This document shows positions 1 to 12,500 of a DNA stretch of 64,000 nucleotides, one piece after another. Under the pieces are notes generated by a model. The model worked only from the letters and a program-made list of their open reading frames with translations, did no database searches and was not told the origin of the DNA. Made by a program: the position numbers and the translations under genes. Numbering within the stretch: the stretch's first letter is position 1; each line of letters opens with the position of its first letter. Source of the DNA: Margaritispora aquatica (lineage: Eukaryota; Ascomycota; Leotiomycetes; Helotiales; Discinellaceae); the NCBI GenBank assembly GCA_007644065.1, contig VJWN01000028.1, forward strand, positions 62,001 through 126,000, in the 5' to 3' direction.

Positions 1-1928
1 AAGGTGAAGAAGATGATAGATGGTGAGGAGCAGGAGGTTGACAAGAAATGGACATACTTCGAGTTGAGTGGTTACGAATATATGAGCTTCACTGAGTACG
101 AGAAGTTGACTCTGAACGTTGGAGCTGGTCTTCGCAAGCTTGGCTTGGTCAAGGAGGACCGCGTACACATCTTCGCGGCTACCAGCGCTCACTGGTTAGC
201 AATGGCGCATGGTGCTGTAACACAGTCCATGCCAATTGTTACTGCCTACGACACCTTGGGCGAGGAGGGTTTGAAGCATTCCTTGATCGCAACAAACGCT
301 AAAGCTATCTTCCTTGACCCACATCTGCTGACAACTCTCATCAAGCCGTTGAACGAGGCAAAGGATATCAAGCACGTTATTTGGAATAGTCAAAATGAGG
401 TCAAGCAGGAAAACATTGATGCCCTCAAAAAGGCACACGAGCACTTGACAATTATGAGCTTCGACGAACTGGTAGCTCTCGGCTCCAAAAACATGGTCGA
501 CCCCGTTCCACCACATCCAGAAGATCTCTGCTGCATTATGTACACCTCTGGATCTACAGGACCTCCAAAGGGTGTGCCAATTAAGCACAAGGCTGTTGTT
601 GGAGCCAGTAAGTATCTAATTATCTTTGTTTGTCTGCTCGCTAACAAAAACAGTTGCTGGTGTTGGCGTCATTGTTGAGCCATATTTGGGTCCTGGCGAT
701 GGTCTTTTGGCATACCTTCCTCTAGCACATATCCTCGAATTTGTCTTCGAAAATGCCTGCTTATACTGGGGCGGAACTATGGGATACGGAAACCCAAAGA
801 CATTGTCGGACACATCAGTGAGAAACTGCAAGGGAGACATTAGAGAGTTCAAGCCAACTGTTCTTGTTGGTGTACCAGCTGTCTGGGAATCGGTCAAGAA
901 GGGTATCGTCGCAAAGGTTAACTCCGGCAGTCCGGTTGTCAAGAATCTGTTCTGGGGAGCACTGTGGGCGAAAAAGAACCTGCTGCAGTATGGGCTTCCA
1001 GGCTCCGGTGTACTTGATTCAGTCGTGTTCAAGAAGGTTCAAGAGGCCACTGGAGGTAGACTGAGAATCTGCCTGAATGGTGGTGGGCCAGTTTCCAAGG
1101 ATACCCAAGAGTTCATCTCGATGGCTATCACTCCTATGATCAGTGGTTACGGTCTAACCGAGACCACTGCAATGGGTGCCATCACTGATCCTTTGGAGTG
1201 GACCTCTGACGCTCTCGGAGATATCCCAGGTTCTATTGAAATCAAGCTGGTCGACTTCCCAGACGCAGGATACTTTGCGACGAACAAGCCAAACCCACAG
1301 GGTGAGATATGGATTCGAGGTGTGACTGTTATGGAGGGCTACTACCAGAATGAGGCAGAGACCAAGGAGGCAATTGCTCCTGGTGGATGGTTCCGAACAG
1401 GAGATATCGGCGAATGGGCAGCCAATGGCCATCTCAAGATTATCGACCGAAAGAAGAATCTGGTTAAGACTCTCAACGGCGAGTATATTGCCCTTGAGAA
1501 GCTGGAATCGATCTACAGATCTGCGACCGTCGTCGCCAATATCTGTGTGTATGCCGATCAGCAACGCACAAAGCCAGTCGCCATTATCGTTCCTGCCGAG
1601 CCAGCTCTCAAGAAGCTTGCAGACAAGATTGGCGTCCAGGGTAATGGAATTGAGGAATTGGTGCACAACAAGAAGATTCAAAATGCAGTTCTCAAAGAGT
1701 TGCAGAACGCTGGTCGTGCCGGTGGATTGAGCGGGATTGAGATCATCGAAGGCGTGGTGCTGTCAGATGAGGAGTGGACCCCACAGAGTGTAAGTTTCCC
1801 TATCACAAATTCCAAATAATATCTAACAAAGATAGGGTTTGGTCACATCAGCACAGAAGCTGCAACGAAAGGCTATCCTCAAGCAATACCAGAAGGAGGT
1901 CGATGCAGCTTACGCGAGGAACAACTAG
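1..1928 (+). CDS. Long-chain fatty-acid-CoA ligase, 3' part (5' end outside window)
   Basis: This enzyme activates long-chain fatty acids to acyl-CoA via an acyl-adenylate, feeding beta-oxidation and lipid synthesis. Visible exons are <1-607, 654-1789 and 1836-1928, joined by GT-AG introns of 46 nt each; the first contains the branch-like gctaac. About 611 residues are visible, ending in KNN-like AYARNN and TAG. The AMP-binding P-loop YTSGSTGPPKG is at 540-573, followed by the acyl-CoA synthetase signatures YLPLAHILEF, GYGLTET and the adenylate-forming core WFRTGDIGEW and IDRKKNLVK. Yeast Faa proteins are about 700 residues, so roughly 80-90 residues are missing on the left. It resembles Faa1/Faa4 more than the peroxisomal very-long-chain type, but the paralogue cannot be assigned without the N-terminus. 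The CYP52-like relic and CTF1-like regulator nearby suit a fatty-acid utilisation context; this link is inference. Confidence 0.95.
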
Positions 1929-3527
1929 ATGTTGGATGCGAGAACGGCAGTGGTAATACGGAGGATGCGAGATGACAATTGAGACATTGTGTGCTTTTGG
2001 GGTTGCAGTGATATCAGAACAAAATTGATGGGGTTCATTTGGGGCGTCTCGAACATTTTGTTGGGTGAGGGTCGGGATGGAAACGATGGTATCTGTATGA
2101 TTATTTCGTCTACCGTGTTGACAGAGTACGGGGTTCAAGAGGTGTATGCCTGGAATCGAAAGCTGTTGTTTTTCTCTTCAAATGGTGTTTATTGTCTAAC
2201 TTGCCTGGATGTTCCTCAATGATGTGCTTGCCTTGCGACCTACATTTTTTATATGGCTGGAGTGCTTGCTCTTGGTTCTGTTTTCTACATTCTGCTGGGC
2301 TCAATGCATCGCGTCACTTCTCATTCTCTGCTTTTCGTCATGATGCACATCATCAAACACGATTATCCAATTCTCATCCTCATCCTCATTCTCATTTTCG
2401 TTCTCAACATCCAGGCGAATTTCTCGCTTCCGGAGATGCACTTTACCTTGGGTTTCGCTAAATATGTCACGCTGAGCGAGACTTGTCTATCAATGGAACT
2501 TTCTCACCCCTCTGCGCGCTGTCTGGGTATGATTGATTACCTTACTCCCAGACCTCATTTCTGTGAATGAAGTGGCGAGACTGAAACTCTCACCATTTAA
2601 ACCCGACCCGTGGTATCAATAGAATGGGTCTAGTAGTAGTTATTCACTATGTCTTGTATCTCGTACTCGCAAGTGCTGAGTAAGGTAGGTAGGATATGCG
2701 TATTAACCTGAGCAATAGGCAGAGATAGATTCAGCTTTCAGAGGCAAGGAACATCTTTCGTTCCTTGGTTGGTTGCGATGCATTGCATTTCTTCGTCTCA
2801 TATTCTCGTGGAATGTAAGGTAGCTGGTTACCTTGATTGATGTTTCTTCATTCTCCTGCTTTGAAGCACTGCGTAGATATGACGAAGTGTTGGCACCTAG
2901 GTAGACACTTTCACAATACCCACCTCGAGCCGGAGTAGGGACGCGCCTATGTCGTTGTCCCGCCACTACGTCTGGTGGAAGGCTACTCTGCATCTTTCTA
3001 GGAGCTATATTTTGGAATCGCAAACCCCCAAAGACCGTCGTTGTCCTGTAGCTTGCGTTGATGCATCCCATGTCCCCTGGTCGTTCACTGGAAACAACAA
3101 CAGCAAGTCCAAGCCAAAGTTATCATCATTGTCGCTGATTAGTAGCCATAATTCCTCCAGTTCTGAAAGCAGGGTTTGTCAGTGCTATCGGTGTCATCTA
3201 GTCTCCCCAACTTGCCGATCTTAGCAGGGGATTCCTTTGTAGTCTTCATGGAAGCAGCGTGAATCATGAAAACGGCCGAATATCTGCGGCTCGCTTAATT
3301 CGATTTCAGTTGTTGCTTTCGGCCGAGGGTGAAGATTACCGTTCCTGGTTACCTATCACTTGCAAAATTGCCCTTCCACTGCCTCCCATTCCACATGGAG
3401 AACTTAGTATGTGGCTGATCCATGTATTAAATAAAATTTTATATGTTCGGTAAGGTGGGCGGACTTCATCATTCTCCTTGACCTGAATCTGAGAATTATT
3501 CTCACCATAACTCAAGAAGAACCTAGA
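1929..3527. other. Intergenic, no gene seen
   Basis: This stretch follows the acyl-CoA ligase stop and runs to the P450 relic. It presumably holds the ligase 3' UTR. I see no conserved reading frame in it. There is a short CTCATC-type simple repeat at about 2371-2402 and a TAAGGTAGGTAGG-type motif at about 2681-2695, a motif that recurs in other intergenic parts of the window. Confidence 0.6.
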
Positions 3528-5337
3528 ATGGAATCCTATTCTGCACTCACACAGTTAGCGCGGACACGCTCCATAATATCCTTTTTTTCTTGTCGCTTAT
3601 GTTGCTCACGTTTTTTACACCGTGGCAAAACGTTATATCGAATATCGCGTGAGTGTACTCCGTAATTCTGTACTTCATACTCAAGCGGCTCTAAAGTGAC
3701 CTCATATTTATTTGATAATTTCTTAGGAATATACTGCTTTTGGTCATCGGAATGGGTGCCAATTACCCCCCGAATTGCCAAAGAAATGGTTTCTCGGGAT
3801 TGATCGCATAAAGGAACTATAGGATTCTAATAGAGACGGTCATCTACTTGCATTTTTATGCTCAATTACCAAAAGCTAAGAGCCTTATAATAATTTGTTT
3901 TAGTTCTTACTAGTTAGTCCTAAGGTATTTTACGTCTTATATCCGAAGAACGTTAAGTTAATACTATCGACTAATTCTGATGGTGAGTCTTCCTACTATT
4001 GTTAAACGTTCGAGAACGTACCGATTTTAAACATTACTATATAGAATATAATACTGGCGTTCGACGGGTTATCTTCGCTCTATTACTCGGGAATAGAATC
4101 TTTATATAAGAAGGGCTAGCTTGGAAACACTTGAGGGAGCTTCTACGAAAGTAGTTCTTTTAAGTAAAATATTAAAATCTAGACCACTTTCGCGAGTGTA
4201 TTGACAATCTTATTGCCTATTTACTATACGAAGGTGTCATTGATCTTTAGCCTTTGTTTTTTAATCTTACTTTAGATATAACAACTGCTCTCTTATTTAG
4301 ACGCTTAGTCTACAGCTTGAGAGCAGATATTGGCTAGGATACGGATAACAAGTTGTTTGCTAAGAGTTTCGACATCGCTCTAGAGGGACTTGCAAAGCGG
4401 TTTCGTATCGCCCTATAGCATTTCTTATACAATCCAACGAGCTTTCGACGGGCTTGCTCCGAAGTTCACCGTTTTATTGAGCAGTATATCAAAGAGCGAG
4501 ATTTAAATAATGATTATAGTTCTGAGGGGAAGAACCACGGTTTCATCAATCAGGTCGTACAGGAATCTGAAAGCATCGAAGATCTCCGTGATCAACTTCT
4601 CAATGTGTTGTTAGCTGTACGCGACACAACTGTATACTGTTTGTCTTGGACAATGTATGTAGTTATTCCTAGCTCTTATTTCGGTCGAGCTAACTTATCA
4701 CTTTAGCCGTCTACTTGTTCGCCATCCAGGTGTTATGTATCGCTTAAGAAATGAAGTCTCCACTGTAATGGGCAAATTAGACCGGCCTACTCGTAAGAAT
4801 ATTCGTCGAATGCCCTTTCTTGCCTCTATAATTCAAGAGAGTAAGCCCTCCAAGTCCACTTGAGCGTAAAGAAGGCTTACAATTACCGTAGGTCTTCGTC
4901 TCTACCTACCAGTGCCTTTGAACAACCGTACCGTCACAAAAACGAAAATGCTACCGACGGGTGGCGGGCTAGATAGAGAGAGTCCAATCCTAGTAAGAAA
5001 GGGAAAGCTCGTTGTCTTCTTATCATATGTCAACTCAAGGAGAAGGAACCTCTTTGGACCAGATACAGATGACTTTCGTCCCGAAAGATAGGAAGATGGT
5101 AGGCTCTCGGGCATTGGTTGGGGCTACTTTCCATTCAGTGGTGGACCCCGTCAATGTCTTGGTGAAGACTTCGCTCGCATGGAAGTCTCGTATACCACCG
5201 TGAGGCGGTTGCAAGCTTGCTTCTATATCTCCTTGCCCGTCGGCGAAAAAATCGAGCCTATTGGATCAGAGAAACAAAGGCTTACTCTGGTCCTCTCTAG
5301 TGATGATGGATGTAGTGTTCAAATCCAACGTAGGTAA
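3528..5337 (+). pseudogene. CYP52-like cytochrome P450 relic, RIP-type mutations
   Basis: The translation is clearly a CYP52-type P450 (alkane/fatty-acid omega-hydroxylase group) but is broken. In order: an ATG at 3528 and hydrophobic N-terminus with a likely one-base slip in the T7 run near 3582; CQLPPELPKKWFLGIDR (from 3757); PKNVKLILST (near 3940); LLGNRIF..EGLAWKHLRELL (near 4075); the I-helix LLAVRDTT (near 4610); an intron from about 4653; RLLVRHPGV and RRMPFLASIIQES; an intron; LRLYLPVPLNNRT; FRPER-stop-EDG; the haem loop FSGGPRQCLG (near 5130); and a natural TAA at 5335-5337. The long central exon keeps one frame for about 600 nt yet has seven stops, and the last exon has one more. 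All eight can be read as CAA/CAG to TAA/TAG or TGG to TAG. Transitions without frameshifts are the hallmark of repeat-induced point mutation. A working enzyme is very unlikely. Confidence 0.88.
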
Positions 5338-5703
5338 CTTAGGGGTTTGCTGGGTGGACAATTTTCCCTACTGCTTACTTAACCTTGATTGGTCTTATGG
5401 GTTCCTTTTGACCTGTAAGTAGATGTAACTTGATTCTAAGGATCACCTGAATATGAAGGATATTGAGAGTGAGGAATTTTCTCGCTTGTCAAGAAGCGAG
5501 CCAATATTGAAGCATTAACCGGTCAAGTAGGCAACTTTTGAGCGAGGAGGCCACCTAGAATCAAACATTATTCACCAGAATAATACAAATAAACTATCAC
5601 CAAGAGAGTGAAGAAACAAAAGAGAATTTTCTAAGAAAAGACTGAATGAATCACCGTAGTACCGTAATGACAGCAGCGTACTGAAGCAAAAGTTATATTG
5701 AGC
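5338..5703. other. Intergenic between P450 relic and tRNA
   Basis: About 370 nt with no recognisable gene. It may include remains of the relic's 3' region. No repeat boundary or transposon end was seen. Confidence 0.5.
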
Positions 5704-5803
5704 GGGCCTAATCCGGGATTGAACCGGAGACCTGTCACATCTTTCTCCCAGAAGAAGAGGGCTTACACCCGAAGCAACAATCATACCACTAGACCATTAG
5801 GCC
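5704..5803 (-). tRNA. tRNA-Pro (anticodon CGG) with 28-nt intron
   Basis: Reading from 5803 leftwards, the acceptor arm GGCCTAA pairs with TTAGGCC at the other end, with C as discriminator base. The D-arm carries the A box TGGTCTAGTGG. The anticodon stem GTTGC pairs with GTGAC, allowing two G-T pairs. The loop is TTCGGG plus T, giving anticodon CGG at 5769-5771. The B box GGTTCAATCC sits in a T-arm closed by CCGG/CCGG. The loop is interrupted one base 3' of the anticodon by an intron at 5740-5767, the standard place for nuclear tRNA introns. The mature length would be 72 nt, normal for a class I tRNA. Confidence 0.92.
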
Positions 5804-7125
5804 GTTGTCATTTGTACAACGATTGATTGGATGGCGTTTTGTTGGTATATAACGACTGTGCTAGTAATAACCGAGATTGTGCCGACGCGAAGCCATGTTT
5901 TTTGTGAAAAAGATCGTTGTTGCGAAGTGGGATTTTGGACCCGGACTTGGCAATTGGAGATTTGGAGATGAGAGCGGCAGAAGAGGTTGCTGGGAGTTTT
6001 GAAAAGAGCTCATACCAGGTGCAAATGAATTATCTGGAGGAGTTCTATGGCCCTAAGCTGGTGGCTTGCCACATTGTGTGGATTTGATCAAGCAATGCAG
6101 CATGTTTTCAGCGAAATTTGACCAATACTACAAAGCAAGTAAAAAGCAATGCCTGATTCTCAAGAGGCACATTGGCTCCAAATTGGCACTCGAGTGTTTT
6201 CAAATAAAATCAGACAAGGTTTCTCACAATCTTCCCTGTTGCGAAGTGCCGAGCTGGCTTACGTATAGAGTCCGCATATCTTACTTACGGCGTACACTTT
6301 ACTGTAGCTTCCTGTCTAATTGTATTTGAATATTGTTTGAAGTTCTATATATTCAATCGTTCATTTTATAAAGTAGGTAGTGATTGCGTTTCTCGGAAGA
6401 AGCGATATCTCCGATTGTAAGATTACTTCAGAGACATTTACTGCACGATTTGAGTTCGCGTTTCAACCAAACCTCGGATTCACCATATGTTCGCCTCTCA
6501 GGTATGCTTTGGGCATTCGCATTAGAGTTCTTGTATCCTTTCAACTTTATTCTCCAGTCTTTCATGCAAAAAGAGAAAAACCGAAGATCTAGGAATTTCC
6601 ACTCGTCTTCGTCATCGTTCCTGAAGCTTACAGCCTACCGTGTTTACCGAGTCGGTGATTGGCTTTCATGTTTTAGGGGAATGCGGGACGACCGATCGAC
6701 AATTCAGCCTCTGCATATGTGATGCATAAGGATATATATATATGTGGTACCTCACTGCTTCTCATCATGCATGGGGTAAAGATATTATCAGAGAATTTTG
6801 GATAGTTTTGATGACAGTCTATCGTCTCCAACTAAGTAAAGTATCGTTCGTTGTAGCTTCCTCAACCTCCGGCTTATACTCTTCTTCAGGATCTTCAATA
6901 TCATAACTTTGTGACAAGTAGCCACCTGGCGATGAATCCATCGAGAATTGGCATCTGACCCTCCCATATTACAACGTTGCACAGAGTTACACGCTGAACA
7001 CGAAACCATTATATCAAACAAGAGTCTTCACCACGTCCATCGACTTCGAGACTTGAATCCTAAATTTACTCAACACTGAGACGGGAAAGTGCCATCACAA
7101 CACCCACAATCGAAAACTACACGTC
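5804..7125. other. Intergenic / promoter side of the P450 at 7126
   Basis: No conserved reading frame was found. A CCTCGG hexamer, the core reported for FarA/CTF1-type fatty-acid regulators, lies at 6472-6477, 649 nt upstream of the P450 start. A run of alternating TA at about 6731-6743 could be a TATA-like element but is far from the start codon. Both are weak signals. Confidence 0.5.
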
Positions 7126-8898
7126 ATGATTTATTTAATCCAAGAGATCGTTCCCGGTTCTCTGATTCTCTCGCTTTCGGTGATCACAATTCTACTCGCT
7201 GCTGTGTACTTCCTCGTGCCACAGCAACATGTCCTGGGCCCAAATACGCCACCCATGGTTCAGGAAGGATGGCCTGTACTTGGAGCTATGAGATTCTTTG
7301 GCGCAAGGTGGGAGTTCTTTCAACATGCTACCAAGCAATCCCCGACTGGGAACTTTAGCTTCTTCCTAGGGAAGCATCCGGTCATTGGGTTGAGCGGTGA
7401 GAAAGCTAGGAAAGTGTTCTTTGAGAGTAGAGACCTTGGATTTGCGGAAGGGTAGGATTCAGTGATTTTTTGGAATGAAACATCTGGCTGATAGATTCAT
7501 CAGATACTCGGTCTTGTTTGGACAATCGCCTCAACATTCGACTGAAGTTGCACAAGATAACTCATTTTCTGGTGCTGGGGGTTATTTTGCCAGGCGGATT
7601 ATTCATTTCGTCAAGCATGAGAACCTCAGTAATGGTAAGAAAGCAGGTCTTTCGAATTGGTCATATGATTGACTAAATCTAGGCCTCCCAAAAATTCTCA
7701 ACGATGTGCGAATGCAAATGGCAGCTCTGGCTAAAAATCCCACTGGCATCACGGATCCCTTTCAGAGCATCTATAAAATCGTCTATCAACTAACAATGCG
7801 GACTGTGGCTTGTGATGACATCGCCGAAAGTCCAGAACTTATAGAGCAAACTTTGAAGCTGTACGAGGCGATTGACGGCAGCGCCACACCGACTGCAATC
7901 ATGTTTCCCTGGTTTCCATCGCCGGCTGTGGTGAAGAGAACATTTGCAGGAGGTCGACTGTACATGATTGTAAAAAAGATTGTGGATGAGAGGAAAACTA
8001 AAGGCATTCGCGGTGATGATCCGTTGCAGTATTTGATAGATCAGGGTGATAGCATGGCTAGGATTATTGAGGTATATTCCGTTCCAGAGCATGTCTTGCG
8101 TGTTGCTAAAATAATCAGTTCATCGTTGGGGCTCTCTTTGCTGGTCTTCTCAACAGTGGTATCAACGCCGCCTGGTTACTTGTTTATCTCGCATCAGACC
8201 CATATTGGCTCTCCCAATGTCGCGAGGAAGTTTATTCTGTCTTAGAAAAGCACAGTACCAATCCCAAACTACCTATCATGGACCAACTTGCTCAAATTCC
8301 CATGTCCGCTTGGGAGCATGAATTCCCTATCATCGACCTTTGTCTTCGAGAATCTATTCGTATTCAGCTCCTCGGTACTGCCTTCCGTAGGAACATAGGT
8401 GGGAAGGATATCCCGATTGGCGATGGAGATGAGGTAATACCACCAGGAGCTTTCGTCACATATCACATCCAAGAGATGCATCTTGATCCTGGAGTATACA
8501 AAGACCCATTGAAATGGGACCCGTCACGACTGTTGCCAGAAAGAGCAGAGGATAAGAAAAAATTATACGGGTATCTTGGATGGGGAGTTGCGAGACATCC
8601 TTGTCGTAGGTCTTGATACATTGTTCGGTTTGGCATATTTACTAACTTGAGATTTTATAGTTGGCATGAAAGTGCGTTTTCTTGCAAACGAAGCATTTAT
8701 TGCATTTGCTAACAGCCATAGTTTGCTAAATTGGAGAATAATGTCATCATCGCACATTTCATTGCAATGTTTGACATGGAGGTCTCAGACAAGAACGGCC
8801 TGCCACGGGATATACCAGCCACAAATTTCAATAGGTCTTCGGCTTCGAAGCCGGATACTCCTGTGTATCTCAAGTATAAGATTAGAGATCAAAAGTAG
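7126..8898 (+). CDS. Cytochrome P450 monooxygenase (506 aa, six exons)
   Basis: Exons are 7126-7451, 7504-7634, 7683-8071, 8119-8605, 8661-8671 and 8722-8898; every junction keeps frame and the introns carry CTAAC-like branch sites. The protein starts with a hydrophobic anchor (residues about 8-28) and GPNTPP, the proline hinge. Exon 4 opens with the I-helix region FIVGALFAGLLNSGINAAW, where the usual acidic-Thr pair is replaced by Asn-Ser. The K-helix ExxR is CLRESIRI, and the haem loop is GWGVARHPCLGMK, in which Ala replaces the usual Gly three residues before Pro-Cys. The haem loop is only complete if the 11-nt fifth exon is included. The family is fungal and broadly CYP51/CYP7-like in the haem loop; the substrate is unknown. 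It would sit in the ER membrane and need a P450 reductase. It lies between the tRNA and MCD4, with no obvious biosynthetic partner genes. Confidence 0.88.
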
Positions 8899-9583
8899 GA
8901 TCAAAGGGAAATCCGGGAGCTCGAATGCGTTGCTCTTTATGCTTAGACTGTCTCGCTTGATGTATGTGCAAAAGGTCGCGAATTTTGAAATTAAATACCG
9001 TACTGGTTCAATTTCTTTTAGGCAAACTTTCTTATGGAGAAATACACAGAGCTGTTGTCAAATTGTAATGATAAATGCCCATCAAGGTCTACAACATGAA
9101 AGCATCCATCAAGGTTATATTTGCACTTCGCTATTAGGTGACAGTCTATACATGTATTGTAATGCGTGCACCAAAGAAAAGAATCAATGCCATAAGCATG
9201 CCGATGAAACGGAATGTATATTATGTAAGATTACAAAACCTCATCTGACAACTGAGTTCGAAATAAACACTTCCCCTGAAAGTTCCCCTTAATTGGCGAG
9301 CCGAACCCAGACGAGCGCCCAAAATAGGATTCCCCGGCTCGGCAAAAAGTGACGCTGGCTTCAACCCTGAAGGTTTCCTGAGTTTGTTCATACCTCGAAA
9401 TATTCGAAGACGTGTTCTTCAACCATAATTTCTGCATGCACCATATTTGTCCAGTGCATGGACGCGCCATTCCTTAAGCAGTTTCAGATAGAGATAAAGA
9501 CTTAGTGTTGACATCATTTACAATATCGAAGATTCCGTGAATACAGCCAAAACCTTCACCATCGACACCGCATTTTGCCCACC
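8899..9583. other. Intergenic, upstream of MCD4
   Basis: Contains the P450 3' UTR and the MCD4 promoter. No gene was found; the longer open frame here lies in the P450's 3' region and lacks any recognisable motif. Confidence 0.5.
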
Positions 9584-12500
9584 ATGGCCCGAGTTAATCG
9601 CTTTGGCTTCTTGGCCATTGCGCTCGCCTTTCATCTGATATACATCTATTCCATCTTTGACATCTACTTCGTCAGTCCAATTGTGTCTGGTATGCGAGAG
9701 TTTGGAGTAGAGAGGCCAGCTGGTATTGAGGCTCCTGCAAAACGCCTCGTTCTCTTCGTTGGTAGCAACCACCCAACCACCCCGCACATCGTACAAGGCT
9801 GATTGACATCTGTAGGTGATGGACTTCGAGCAGATAAAGCGTTCCAATCTTTCCCAGAACCTCACCCAAAAGACGAAGCAGATCTCGTCCCCCGGCCCCT
9901 GGCGCCTTTTCTACGATCGCGCGTCCTCGAGCACGGCACCTTCGGCGTGTCGCATACTCGAGTGCCCACTGAATCTCGCCCTGGACATGTTGCGCTCATC
10001 GCAGGCTTGTACGAAGATGTATCTGCGGTCACTACGGGGTGGAAGTTGAATCCAGTCAATTTCGACAGCGTTTTCAACAGGAGCAGGCATACGTGGTCAT
10101 GGGGAAGCCCGGATATTCTGCCCATGTTCCAATTGGGAGCTGAGCCTGGCAGAGTTGATGCGTTTACGTATGGAGCGGAGGAAGAGGATTTCTCGCTGGA
10201 GGCGGTACATTTGGACCTTTGGGTCTTTGATGGAGTCAAAGCATTATTCGCCGAGGCTGCGACGAACGCGACTCTGGATGCGGCATTGCGAGAGGACAAA
10301 ATTGTGTTCTTCCTACATTTACTGGGTCTAGATACGAATGGGCATGCGTTCCGTCCATACTCGAAGGAATACCTGAACAACATCAAGGTTGTGGATGAAG
10401 GTGTCAAGGAGATCACAGAGCTGATTGAGAATTTCTACAACGATGACAAGTCCGCATTCGTGTTCACGGCGGATCATGGAATGAGCGATTGGGGCAGTCA
10501 TGGTGATGGGCATCCAGACAACACTCGAACCCCTCTTATTGCGTGGGGTTCTGGGGTTGCCAAGCCTGTGACGACTTCTGGGCAGATTGCGCCTGGGCAT
10601 GATGAACTATCTTCAGACTGGAATTTGGATCACATCACCAGGCACGATGTTTCTCAGGCGGATGTGGCTGCTTTGATGGCTTACCTGGCTGGACTTGATT
10701 TTCCTGTCAATTCGGTGGGCGAGCTGCCTTTGTCATACCTGGCTGGAGATCTGGCTGCCAAATCAGAAGCATTTCTTGCAAATGCCAGAGGTATTCTTGA
10801 CATGTATCGTGTGAAGGAAGAACAGAAAAAGGCGACCGAAATCAGATATAGACCCTTCGAGGCACTTGGCGACGAAGAGCATTCGGTTGACCATCGTCTC
10901 GCTGCCATTCGAGCCCTGATCGATCAAGGCCATCACGAAGAAGCTATAAATGAGACTGCTGCATTGGTCAAAGTTGGCCTTGCAGGTCTACGCTACCTCC
11001 AGACATACGATTGGCTGTTCTTACGAGCCCTAATCACAATTGGATACTTAGGGTGGATTGCGTTTGCTCTCACAACTGTGATCGACCTTCATGTTTTACA
11101 TGGCAAAGCGGAGACATCACGAACGCTGTTCGGAGCTCTCTTTTTCTCTTCTATTCTTGTCGCACTTTACTCTTCTTTCTATGTATCAAAATCGCCTTAC
11201 ACATATTACGCATATGCCATTTTCCCGGTTGGATTCTGGGAGGAGGTTTACGCTAGACGAAATGCACTGGGTCAGGGACGAAAAGTTTTGTTTGGTCATG
11301 TCAAATCTGCAGGCGGATTTGTTCTACTCACGTCAAAAGCTGTAATCGGGTTGGCGTTGATTGAGTCTCTGGTGAGTAGTTTTCTCACATGTGAATCCTT
11401 TGCAGTGGCTGACCAGTCTAGGCATTGGGATACACCCATCGTGAGGTATTTTCTGTCATATGGGGGGTCGCTTCATTGTGGCCCGCGTTTTATGGCCTTG
11501 GTTTTTTGCGGATTAACAAGGCGCTCACTGCAACATGGATGGTTTCTTGTCTTGCAATGAGCTCGTTCACATTGTTACCCGCCATGAAGGTGGAAGATTT
11601 GGACTTAATGTGAGTCTTTCTACCCAAGCTGCCGGAACCATGCTTACGCCTCACAGAATGTCCGGTGGTGCCTTGATGGTTGTCATTGGACTTTTGTATT
11701 TGGTCTTCGAAAAGAAGCTTCTGGCGAAAACAAAATTGCCTGGTAATTCTACCGAGGTAGCAAACAATACCCTCTCTCGAGCCCTCATTGGTGCCCAGGT
11801 AAGTTACCACCGTCCTGAATAGTAGCCACATCCGATGAAACTGACATGATGCAGGTCGGGTTCATCATCTTGGCAATGGTTGTGACAAGGTCAAGCGCAT
11901 TGTCAATACAGGCCAAGCTAGGCCTCCCACGCGGGAACCAAATAGTAGGCTGGGGTGTACTAGGTATGCATGGTGATGATCCTTCAGCTTGACGTTTACT
12001 AACCATGCCAGTGCTTCCACTGATCATGCCATTGGTCCACCGGTTACAACCAAACAACCACTACCTCCACCGCTTGATGGTGATATTCCTCACGTTCTCG
12101 CCAATTTTCGTGATTCTGACGATCTCCTACGAGGGACTATTCTACCTAGGATTCTGCGTTACCTTGATCACATGGGTCCGCCTCGAACACAGTATCTACA
12201 AGTACTCACAACCTATACCAGTAGCTACAGACGGCAGCGCAGAGCCCCCACTTCCTGCCTCACTAACCTCATCACCTTTCCGCTCCCTCACCCTCTCCGA
12301 TGTGAGAGTCTCCATCTTCTTCCTCACACTCCTTCAATCCGCTTTCTTCAGCACCGGCAACGTAGCCTCGATCTCCGCCTTCAGCCTCGAAAGCGTGGCG
12401 CGCCTCATACCTATCTTTGACCCGTTCTCACAAGGTGCCCTCCTCATCTTGAAGCTTATGATCCCTTTCGCGCTTATCTCAGCCAATCTAGGTATCCTGA

